Notes under the pieces: generated by a model
Told to the model about the DNA's origin: nothing
What the model saw: only the letters and a program-made list of their open reading frames with translations
The model's database searches: none
Shown here: in pieces, positions 30,092-38,600 of the stretch
Position numbering within the stretch: position 1 is the stretch's first letter
How the letters are laid out: each line of letters starts with the position of its first letter
Assembly (NCBI GenBank): GCA_025363455.1
Contig: JANYDW010000055.1
Location: forward strand, 1 to 49,848
Direction of reading: 5' to 3'
Source: Oleiharenicola sp.
GTDB taxonomy: Bacteria; Verrucomicrobiota; Verrucomicrobiia; Opitutales; Opitutaceae
DNA: 49,848 nt
Translations under genes and position numbers: made by a program

Positions 30092-30865
30092 TTACTTCTT
30101 GGCGGGAGCGGCGGGCTTGGCGCCGGCGGCGGGAGCAGCGGCCTTCGCGTCGCCGGGCTTAGCCCCGGCGGCGGGAGTGGCGGCCTTGGCATCACCCGGC
30201 TTGGCGCCGGCGGCGGGAGCGGCGGTGCCATCGGCGGCAGGAGCGGCGGTACCATCGGCGGCGACAGCACCTGCGACAGGCGCGACCACGGCGGCGACTT
30301 CCTCGGCCGGCGGCTCGACGCAGAGCACGACGGTCTGGTTCTTGTCATCCAGGAACTCGACGCCCGGAATGGGCTTGAGCTCGGCGACGTGAATGGCCTC
30401 GCCGACCTTGAGCTCGGTGACATCAAGCTCGATCAGAGGCGGCAGGTCCTTCGGGAGGCAGCGGATGCGGAGGCGGTGGGAAGCGGTCTCGAGGATGCCG
30501 CCCTCGGTCTTGACGCCGTAGGCCTCACCCGTGACGTGGATGGTCACGCTGATGATCATCTTCTCGTTTTCCTTCACTTCCTGAAGGTCGAGGTGAAGAT
30601 ATTTGTCCGTGATCGGATCGCGCTGGATCTCCTGGAGGAAGGAGAGCGCGGTGGCGCCGGCATCGCGCTTGAGCTCGATGAGGGCAGCCTTGCCGCCGAT
30701 TTCTTTGCGGAGCTTGACGAATTCCGGACCGTTGACGGCCAGATTTTCGGGTTTCGTGTGCTTGCCGTAGAGAATGGCCGGAATCTTCTCGGCTTTACGG
30801 AGGCGACGGGAGGCGCTGCGGCCGGTACCCTCGCGAGCAGTGACAGTAAGTTGATATTTTTTCAT
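30092..30865 (-). CDS. rplY: 50S ribosomal protein L25, TL5/CTC type
   Basis: With the ATG at 30865 the protein has 257 residues: an N-terminal L25 domain that binds 5S rRNA (YQLTVTAREGTGRSASRRLR, IPAILYGKH) and the extra C-terminal beta domain of long TL5/CTC proteins. The frame is open further upstream, but that part is unlike the family. The last 70 residues are an A/P/G/K-rich tail made of near-repeats (AAGAKPGDAKAA) with matching DNA repeats at about 30115-30260. tRNA-Asn lies divergently upstream. Confidence 0.92.
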   Translation of the reverse strand: MKKYQLTVTAREGTGRSASRRLRKAEKIPAILYGKHTKPENLAVNGPEFVKLRKEIGGKAALIELKRDAGATALSFLQEIQRDPITDKYLHLDLQEVKENEKMIISVTIHVTGEAYGVKTEGGILETASHRLRIRCLPKDLPPLIELDVTELKVGEAIHVAELKPIPGVEFLDDKNQTVVLCVEPPAEEVAAVVAPVAGAVAADGTAAPAADGTAAPAAGAKPGDAKAATPAAGAKPGDAKAAAPAAGAKPAAPAKK

Positions 30866-31051
30866 GGTTTCGTTCCCCCTGTGACTCCGGAATTGGAGGC
30901 AGGCGTAATGGAAAAGGGTGCCGAGTTGACCGGCCGGGTGGGGGCGATGCAACCAAAACTTTTGCCCGTCCTTAACTTTCCCCGTTTTTACACGATAGAG
31001 GGATTGACAAGCTAGAGGGGCCGCCTCTTTTTGACCCCTCTTTTGCCACAC

Positions 31052-31126
<75 letters not shown>

Positions 31127-31154
31127 TTTCTTTTTCGATCCGAAAAAACCCCGA

Positions 31155-31324
31155 GTGATTAACACTTCTCGGAAGCTCCAAGGTGGGAGCAGATTGCAAA
31201 AGTGCGGTGTTAATCACTTGGCACGTTTTTTCGGATTTGGCCTTCGATTTTACTGAAAACGAGGCCATTCCAGAAGGAATTTTACAGAAGTGATTAACAC
31301 CACTTCGGCTCCAAATCCGAAAAA
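31155..31324. repeat. Array of tRNA-Asn anticodon-arm copies downstream of the tRNA
   Basis: TGTTAATCACTTGG of the tRNA anticodon arm (31083-31096) recurs exactly at 31208-31221. The core GTGTTAATCAC also occurs in reverse at 31155-31165 and 31290-31300. A second motif, TTTTTTCGGATTTGG (31226-31240), recurs inverted at 31311-31324 and partly at 31135-31147. The stretch 31127-31497 has no gene. It may hold recombination sites left by insertion events. Confidence 0.6.
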
Positions 31325-31497
31325 TCCAGACGATTGTTTCAGAAATGTGAGAGCTGAAATTGGAGAATTTCCATCCACCTTTGCCGAGTTCGTTTTCTGT
31401 CGCACTGGTCGTTTCATTTTATGATGTCGCATGCTTCATAGAGACGGAGGCATCTCTCCGATAAGATCATTCGGCCGCAAGCTGACGAAATCCAGAG

Positions 31498-32727
31498 CTA
31501 CCAAACCGATGGTCCCGGGCGTTGGCGAGGTGCGGATGTAAGCGCGTGACCCACTTCCGCCGCTTTGCTCACCGGCACCTGCGCCTGATCCGCGAATTCC
31601 CGCCAGCGGGCCACGCTCGCCCGCACCTGCGCGACAACGCCCTCGGCGCTCCTTCGCGCGAGCCCTTCGTTTTCGGCCAGCCGCAGCAAATAGTTCACGT
31701 CCACGGCGCGCCTTTCGCCCAAAATCGCCATGCCCCGCTCGGGTAATTGCTGCGCGCTGGTGAAAGTCAGATCATAGGCCGGGCCGACCCGCCACTTCCG
31801 GTCGCGATAAAGAAACCCGTGGTTCTTGCCGTGGTCGTCACGATTGCTGGCGAGCGTGTTGAACACCGCGCGCCGGAACGCCCGCCAGACTTCGTCCTCG
31901 TCCTGCGTGAGACGACGCGCGACGCGCAGGAAAGTCTCATAGTTCAAGTCACCTCCGCCCACATGCAGCATCGCCGCCAGCGTGTGATGATGGATGCGCT
32001 CCGCACCTTCGCGGTCGAAACGTTTGACCGCGAAATGCCGCCGCACCTTGTCGCCCTGTTTGGTTTCGAGCAACCGGGTCTCGGGCACATCCACGCCCGC
32101 CGCGCGCGCCATGAGGGCATAGGCTTCCTCCATCGGCCCGTGGGTGCCGTCGGAACTGGTGTCGAACTTCACAAGCCAGGCGTCGTGGGTCGTCGGCACC
32201 TCACCGGCACCGGCGAGCGTGCGCCCGGTGCCCTGCCGCGGCAGGGCGATGAGCGCCTTCGGCCGGGCGCCACCCGCCGACGAGCCCACCTCCGCCAAAA
32301 GGCTCAGGTCGATTTCTCCGGCCTGCTCCGCCCGCAACACCGCCGCCTGCAGCGCGTCCAAGGACACGGCCGTCCAAGGATGCCCGGCCACGTCCCGCGC
32401 CGGTTCATACGTCAGGGCACCCATGCCGTGGGTGCCCACATACGCCAACATCGCCAGCGGGGGCACGTCATGGCCGGCGGTGCCCTGCCGCCGGAACCAT
32501 TCCAGCATCACACGCCGGCCCCACGCATCCGGCAGGGAGTCGTCAAACAATCCCGGCAGTTTGCCCCCGTCGCGGGTCTGCACGCCGGGCCGCAGCGGCA
32601 GGCTGAACGGGGATAATTCGTGGCCGGTGGCGAGGAAGGCGGGGTCGTATTCAAAGACGAGACCGGCAGCCGCTTCCGCCAGCCGGCCGACCTTTTGGCC
32701 GAGATACCTGATCGTGAGCAGGTTCAT
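31498..32727 (-). CDS. hipA: HipA-family kinase toxin
   Basis: The 409-residue protein has the HipA N-terminal subdomain (PFSLPLRPG, PGLFDDSLPDAWGRR) and the kinase core. The ATP-loop GSSAGGARPKALI is near residue 148, KRFDRE near 237, the catalytic NRDDHGKNHG near 296, and the metal-binding YDLTFT near 319. HipA toxins phosphorylate aminoacyl-tRNA synthetases or related targets and are held in check by HipB. All catalytic motifs look intact. It overlaps hipB by four bases (ATGA) and lies nearest the tRNA edge of the mobile element. Confidence 0.88.
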   Translation of the reverse strand: MNLLTIRYLGQKVGRLAEAAAGLVFEYDPAFLATGHELSPFSLPLRPGVQTRDGGKLPGLFDDSLPDAWGRRVMLEWFRRQGTAGHDVPPLAMLAYVGTHGMGALTYEPARDVAGHPWTAVSLDALQAAVLRAEQAGEIDLSLLAEVGSSAGGARPKALIALPRQGTGRTLAGAGEVPTTHDAWLVKFDTSSDGTHGPMEEAYALMARAAGVDVPETRLLETKQGDKVRRHFAVKRFDREGAERIHHHTLAAMLHVGGGDLNYETFLRVARRLTQDEDEVWRAFRRAVFNTLASNRDDHGKNHGFLYRDRKWRVGPAYDLTFTSAQQLPERGMAILGERRAVDVNYLLRLAENEGLARRSAEGVVAQVRASVARWREFADQAQVPVSKAAEVGHALTSAPRQRPGPSVW

Positions 32728-33026
32728 GCGCGTTGCCGGCTCCCGCGTTTCCGCGCTGGCTTAACCACGTCCTCCAGCTTCAAGTCCATGAAGTCCCGGC
32801 TACGGCCAATGCGGTCGAATTCGTCCATCAATCCCAGCAGATCGAGCACCTTCAAAAGCCGGAGAAGCGAAATTTTTCCTGTACGCTCGAACAGCACATA
32901 CGTCGGCTCCTTGAGTCCCGCCCGCCGGGCCATTTCCGCCTGGGTCCAAGCCCGCTGCAACCGTCGCGCGCGTATCCGCACCGCGAGTTCACTGGCCACT
33001 TCCGGCGCGCTTTTAATCGATAACAT
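32724..33026 (-). CDS. hipB: HipB-like XRE antitoxin/repressor
   Basis: The 100-residue protein has an XRE helix-turn-helix (IRARRLQRAWTQAEMARRAGLKEPTYVLFERTGKISLLRLLKVLDLLG, residues about 18-64) and a basic tail (KPARKRGSRQRA). It would bind HipA and repress its own promoter. It is the first gene of the pair, with a 4-base overlap to hipA. A candidate operator lies 33 bases upstream of its start. Confidence 0.85.
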   Translation of the reverse strand: MLSIKSAPEVASELAVRIRARRLQRAWTQAEMARRAGLKEPTYVLFERTGKISLLRLLKVLDLLGLMDEFDRIGRSRDFMDLKLEDVVKPARKRGSRQRA

Positions 33027-33058
33027 GATGGAGATTATTTTGATTTTATGCCGCTAGT

Positions 33059-33074
33059 CGATATCATAGTATCG
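33059..33074. promoter_or_regulatory. Candidate HipB operator
   Basis: CGATA-N6-TATCG, an inverted repeat in the 66-base gap upstream of hipB. Its form is like the TATCC-N8-GGATA operators of E. coli HipB. The call rests on symmetry and position only. Confidence 0.45.
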
Positions 33075-33092
33075 TTTCAAAGCAAACAGAGA

Positions 33093-35282
33093 TCAACAAT
33101 TTGGAGCCAGCCCCTTGCAGGGACGAATCGCACGAACTGATTTTCCTGCCGCCTGGGAGGCAACCGCTGGCAAGCCGAGGTCGAGACCAGATTCCGTCTG
33201 CCACACCCGGAAAAGTCTCCGCTGCTCAGGCACGGCCAGATCCGCGAGCGTCATGAGCCGCCGCAAACTTAAAAAGCGGAGGACTGCGGGATTCTGCTGG
33301 GTTGCGAGGTAGCTTTGGATTTCGGGCACCAGCTTCAATAACTTGAAATGCTGCACGATCGTAGGCGCAAAAACACCCTCGCGTGCGGCCAAGCCCCGCA
33401 AACTGAGCGTGGGATCCAAAGCAAGCATCCGTTCCCACCCTTTCGCCCGTCGCAGCGGATTCTGTATTTTCCCGGCGGACTTTGCTTCAGGGTGAACGGC
33501 AGCGCGTGCGCCACAAAGCGCCTGCTCGTCACCACACCTGAACGGCGTGAGCACCAGGGCTTGATTGGACCGACCCTGCTGCCCGAGCGCCACCTCAGCG
33601 GTGACCATCATGCCCGGAGACAGTGAAGGTTTGTCAGCCCCTGTCATCATCAACCGCTCTTCCATGCCCTCGATCAAGCGCGGCAGATTCAGTTTCATAT
33701 GCAGTTCGAGGCGGCGGACCGACACCGAACGGGCTGTCCCCTCATCGTCGCGGCCGGGCCGAACGTCGATCCGCTCCACGAACAAGCCGACCAGCGTCTT
33801 TTGTTCGTCCCGCGAAAGGCCCTGCAGAACCTGCCCGAAGTGCTCCACCGACTGCCTGACGCGCTGCTCGTCGAGCACCTCACCTTCGCACGCCCCGAGC
33901 TCCTGGCTCAGGCGCTGGCGTTCCACTGTCTGGGTCTGTTTCCGGTCCTTGAGCTGGGCGACTTCCTCCGCCAGCTCCTCGGCGATGCGTTTCCCGCCGG
34001 CCGCGATGGCTTCGACACAGTTGCGAATCCGCCCGTTGGTGGTGGTCATTTCGCGGTCGAGTTTGCCCAAGGCGACCTTCAATTCCTCCGTCCTCCCCTG
34101 CCGTCGTGACTGCGAACTACCGACCGCCGCGCCGATGATGTCCGGATGCCGGCCCAACTCGCTCAGGAACTGGACCACTACTGTCTCCAGCGAATTGGCG
34201 GCAATGCGCCGTACAGTGCAACGCGCGTCGGCCCGCTCCTTCACCAGGTTGCTGCAATAGTAATAGCGGTAGTATCCACCTGACTTATGCCGGTTGCCGC
34301 TTGCGTGCGGCACCAATGCCCGGTGACAGCAGCCGCAATGAACAAGTCCCTTGAGGAGGTGGAAATGCTTGTCCTGATCGAGCTTCAGGGTTGCAGCCGG
34401 GCGCACCAGCTTCACAACCGCCGCATTCGCCCGCTCCCAAAGCTCCTCCGTCACGAGCGGGGCGTGCCGACCCGGGTATTGGTGGCCCGCGTAACGAATC
34501 ACGCCGCGGTAGACCGGATTCGTTATCATCAGACGAAGCGAGTCTGAGCGGAAACGCTTTACCCCGACCGTGTGCTCGGTCCCGTCCGTGCGTCTGAACA
34601 GCCGCGCCCGGGTGCGCAATCCTTCGCGGTTCAACGCGGCGGCGACCTGTTCAAGACTGACCAGTTGCGTGGCCTGCTCATAGACGCGACGCACCAAGAG
34701 CGCTTCCTCAGGGTGCGGCGTCAGCGTCTGGGTGTTCTTGTCGTAAGCGTAACCGAACGGCACAGCGCCGCCGTTCCAATAGCCCCGCTTCGCCTGCTGG
34801 TGCATCTTCACTTGGGTCTTTTCCGCCGTATTTTCCTTTTCGTATTGGGAAAAACTCAAGAGAAGGTTGTTTTTCAACCTACCCGAGGGAGTGGTCTCCG
34901 AAATGTCTTCTGTGGCGCTTTCCATGCGGCACCCATGCTTCTTCAGGAAGCTGCGAAACGGTCCGAACTCGTCGATATTTCGGGACATCCGCTCCAACTT
35001 GAAGATCAGGATGACCTTCACGGCACCGGTCTCAATATGCCGCATGAGTGCCCGGAGGCCGGGCCGGTTCATTGAGCTGCCCGAAACGGCCGGGTCGGAA
35101 TAATGCGCGACCTCGACCCAGCCGAGCCCGCTGCCTTTACGGATATGATCGCGGCAGACGGCGAGCTGACTTTCGCATGAGTCGAAACGGCCGCCAACCT
35201 GGTTTTCGGTGGACACCCGGGTGTAGATCGCGACGGGAATCACGGCCGCAGGTTGTTCGGGTTGCTGGGAGTTGACGTCCAT
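33093..35282 (-). CDS. Large serine recombinase
   Basis: The 729-residue protein begins with a resolvase domain (AIYTRVSTENQ, nucleophile S24; YSDPAVSGSSMNRPGL; FKLERMSRN). The recombinase domain follows (YWNGGAVPFGYAYD, LRLMITNPVYRGVIRY). A zinc ribbon is near residues 318-360 (CGCCHRAL ... YYYCSN ... CTV), then a coiled coil (about 400-480). Large serine recombinases integrate and excise elements between attB and attP. Beyond about residue 560 a further 170 residues include a helix-turn-helix-like segment (LSLRGLAAREGVFAPTIVQHFKLLKL), longer than the usual family. Its start and the upstream winged-helix stop share one base (TGATG). Confidence 0.92.
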   Translation of the reverse strand: MDVNSQQPEQPAAVIPVAIYTRVSTENQVGGRFDSCESQLAVCRDHIRKGSGLGWVEVAHYSDPAVSGSSMNRPGLRALMRHIETGAVKVILIFKLERMSRNIDEFGPFRSFLKKHGCRMESATEDISETTPSGRLKNNLLLSFSQYEKENTAEKTQVKMHQQAKRGYWNGGAVPFGYAYDKNTQTLTPHPEEALLVRRVYEQATQLVSLEQVAAALNREGLRTRARLFRRTDGTEHTVGVKRFRSDSLRLMITNPVYRGVIRYAGHQYPGRHAPLVTEELWERANAAVVKLVRPAATLKLDQDKHFHLLKGLVHCGCCHRALVPHASGNRHKSGGYYRYYYCSNLVKERADARCTVRRIAANSLETVVVQFLSELGRHPDIIGAAVGSSQSRRQGRTEELKVALGKLDREMTTTNGRIRNCVEAIAAGGKRIAEELAEEVAQLKDRKQTQTVERQRLSQELGACEGEVLDEQRVRQSVEHFGQVLQGLSRDEQKTLVGLFVERIDVRPGRDDEGTARSVSVRRLELHMKLNLPRLIEGMEERLMMTGADKPSLSPGMMVTAEVALGQQGRSNQALVLTPFRCGDEQALCGARAAVHPEAKSAGKIQNPLRRAKGWERMLALDPTLSLRGLAAREGVFAPTIVQHFKLLKLVPEIQSYLATQQNPAVLRFLSLRRLMTLADLAVPEQRRLFRVWQTESGLDLGLPAVASQAAGKSVRAIRPCKGLAPNC

Positions 35283-35623
35283 CAGTTCCGGGATGGGTCA
35301 AAATCCGCCAAGCGGTAGGCCGCAGCCGACGTCCGGCCGCCGTTCGTAACAATCTGGCGGGACAGCAGCAACCGCTGCAAAGCGTGGTAAGTGCGAGTTC
35401 GAGACAGGTTCAGCACCGCCCGCAACTCGGACGGTGCCGCCGCTTCATGCCGTTGCAAGTAGTCCACGATGCGTTGCTCCGGCTCGGTACAGTCGGGCTC
35501 AGGGCGCCCAACCGGGCCGGCAGCGGCCGTGCGCCGCGCGGGTGAGCACAGGATGCCCTTGCACAGCAGGTCGCCGATCAGGCGAATCCGGTCTTCCTCC
35601 TTCAATGGATTCAATCGACACAT
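35282..35623 (-). CDS. Winged-helix protein beside the recombinase
   Basis: The 113-residue protein has a C-terminal winged-helix-like region: EQRIVDYLQRHEAAAPSELRAVLNLSRTRTYHALQRLLLSRQIV, then a beta-wing to the end. Its N-terminal part is unremarkable. It is translationally coupled to the recombinase (TGATG) and lies 14 bases past the methylase-helicase gene, so it is probably in the same message. A role in controlling recombination direction or transcription is a guess from position. Confidence 0.65.
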   Translation of the reverse strand: MCRLNPLKEEDRIRLIGDLLCKGILCSPARRTAAAGPVGRPEPDCTEPEQRIVDYLQRHEAAAPSELRAVLNLSRTRTYHALQRLLLSRQIVTNGGRTSAAAYRLADFDPSRN

Positions 35624-35637
35624 GGTTGCGGCAGAGG

Positions 35638-38600
35638 CTAGGCGGACATGCGCAACGACGGTGGCTTCGTCCGCGACCCGGTGCGCGAGGCCAGGCGCAC
35701 CGTGGAGGTTGGTGGTTTTGCGGCCTTGGCCTTTTCTGGTTTGGTTCGCTCCGGCGGTGCCTTGAACACGAAACGATCGCCTTCGCGCACATAGCCCTTC
35801 GGAAGGGAGGAATTGAGGTTGTATTCATCTACCGCGAGTGCGGATACCGGCTTGTGCTGGCGTGCGGCACGGAGGACGGCGGTGTCGTTGGCCGGCCCTA
35901 GCCCCGCTGCCTTGAACTGGCGGGGAGTCATTAGCTCAGCCGGCACCTGCTCAATCGCCGCAACGGGCCTCTCCTCTCGATTCTCTTCCTCGTCCGGCGC
36001 GTCCGGCTCGGGCACGGTCGCTGCGACGGACTCAACGTCGTCCATGGTTTCGGTCGCCTGCTGGGCGGCAGCTTGATTCTTGGTGATGTCGAGGAGGTCT
36101 ACCAACTCTCCCTGCCGTTTGACTAGTTCGCGGTAACGCTCCTCGTGTTCGAAAATCTTTCCGGTCAGCGCGGTTAAGTCAGCCACGTTGGTCTGGCAGC
36201 GCGTAAGTTCCTCCCGGCACCGCATCGCCTGCTCGTCGATGCAGCGGGCCGCATGTTCGAGCGAGCTGATGGAGCCTACCGGTGACGGCGAGACATTGGC
36301 GACATGCTCCGCCGTGCCGCGCAGCGTGATCTTGTCCGGCCACGTTGACCGGTATTCGAGTTTGAAGCCGGCCATTTCACCCAAGACCACCGTGCCGGTG
36401 CGGCCGGCCAGGTGGTCGTCGCGGTGACTGGCCACGAGATAAACGAGCGCATTGCCGGCTTCCGCACGCTCGGTATAAGTCTTTTTTTCCAGCGTGATTC
36501 TGAAATTGGCGCCCTGCGTATCCTGCCGTGCCGCCAGGTCCTTTTCCACCGCGGCAACCTGCCGCTCCAGCCGGGTCACATCCTCCCCCGCCATGCGCAG
36601 CCGGTTGCGCGTGCCATACTGCGATTCGCTGTGCTCGGAACGGAGCCGCGACAGGCGCATGACCTCGGCATCTACCTTGGCCTTCTCGATGACCAGCGGG
36701 TTGCCCGACGCGATGGCTTTGATCTCCGCATAAGTGAGCGCGGGCGAGTCCAGGTCCTCGATCTTCCGGGCCGTGGTCTGTCCCGTCATCACCTGCCCGA
36801 TGAATTTGGCCTTGGTTTCGAGGGTTTGCCACATGTAGGCGTCAAAACTGCCTTCCGTGACGTAGCGGTTTACCCGCACGACCAAGTTCTGGTTGCCCTG
36901 CCGCAGGATGCGGCCCTCGCGCTGCTCGATGTCGGCCGGCCGCCACGGGGCATCCAGATGGTGCAGCGCAACGAGCTTGGTTTGTGCGTTCGTGCCGGCT
37001 CCCATTTTCTGCGTGGAACCCAAAAGGACGCGCACTTTGCCGGCCCGCACGTCCTTGAACAGGGTGAGCTTGGCCGCGTCGCCATCGTGATCCTGGATGA
37101 AGGCGATCTCCTCGGGCGGCACCCCGCGTGCCACCAGCTTGGCCTTGACGTCTTGATACACCGAGAAACCGCGTCCCTCGACTTTGGGCGTGGATAGGTC
37201 GCAGAACACCATCTGCGTAAGCCGGTCCGCGCGGGTCTCCTGCCAGATGGAGAAGATTTCCCTGACCGCCTGGTTGACCTTGCCCTCCGGCGCATCGGCC
37301 GCGCGCCCACGCACCAACCGCAGATCAAGCGCCGCCTTCCGCCCTTCACCCGTGATCTTGAGCATGTTGTCCACCGAAGGATCGACATGCTCGCGTTTGA
37401 GTTTCTCGGCTCGCTTCGCGAGCGACGCGACAAACTCCTTCAATTCGGGTGTAGAGGGGGCGCGGACGATGCGGGGTTTCCCGCCATCGAGCGAGGGAAT
37501 CGGAAGCTTGAGCATGTCCGCCGTCTGCACGTCGGCCATCTGCCGGAACATCTGCATCAATTCCGGCACGTTCACGAAACGCGCAAACCGGGTGTGCAGC
37601 CGGTAGCCGGCACCGTCCGGGGCCAGTTCCATTGCGGTCACCGGCTCACCGAACGTGCCCGCCCAGGCGTCGAAATGCTGGAGATGATGACGGCGCAGCG
37701 AGTCCATCTGCAGGTAGCGCTGCATCGTGAACATTTCCGCCATCGTGTTGGTGACCGGCGTGCCGGTGGCAAAGACCACTCCCCCGCCTCCGTTCTGTTT
37801 CTGGACGTGCTGCACCTTGAGGAACATGTCGAAGGCCCGCTCCGAGGCGGTCTGCGGCAACCCGGCCACCCGCGTCATCTTGGAAATGTAGAACAGGTTC
37901 TTGAACGACTGCGCTTCGTCCACGAACAACCGGTCGACCCCTAATTCCTCAAACGTGAGGGTGTCATCTTTCCGGTGCTCCGCCCCGAGCGCCTTGATCC
38001 GGCCCTCCAATCGCTTCTTTGCTCGTTCCAGCTCCTTGACAATCCGGGTGCCGGACGATGACCCACCGGTCCGGTTCTTGTGTTCCAGAATGCACTGGAC
38101 CAATTCGGCGAGCTGCCCGTCCAGAAACTCCTTCCGGACTTTGGCGGACAAGGGCAGCCGCTCGAATCCCGAATGCGTCACGATGATCGCGTCCCAATTA
38201 TTTGTCGCAATCCGGCTCATCAGTTCGCGGCGGCGTTGGCTCGCAAAATCGTCCCGCCCGGCCGCCAGGATGTTTGCCCCGGGATAGAGCGCGAGCAGTT
38301 CGGTGCTGAACTGGCCCAGCATGTGATTCGGAACGACAAACATGGGCTTCCGCGCCAGTCCGAGCCGTTCCAATTCCATCGCCGCCGCCGCCATCGTGTA
38401 GGTCTTGCCCGCGCCGACCACATGCGCGAGCAGGGTGTTGGGCGTTTGCAGGATGCGCCAGACGCCCGCCTTCTGGTGCGGGCGCAGTGTGATGGTCGGA
38501 CTGGCACCCGGCAACGCGAGATGGTCGCCGTTGAAGGTACGGAGCCGGAGGTGATTGAACTCGCGGTTGTAGAAAGCTACCAGCCGCTCGCGCCGGGCAT

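Noticed and set aside
30115..30260. Spaced GC-rich repeats suspected as a CRISPR or tandem array
   Set aside because: They are in frame inside the rplY gene and encode its A/P/G/K tail; there are no unique spacers.
30866..31051. Upstream extension of the L25 frame to 31051
   Set aside because: L25 proteins begin at the MKKYQLTV segment (30865); the extension reaches to one base before the tRNA-Asn gene and is unlike the family.
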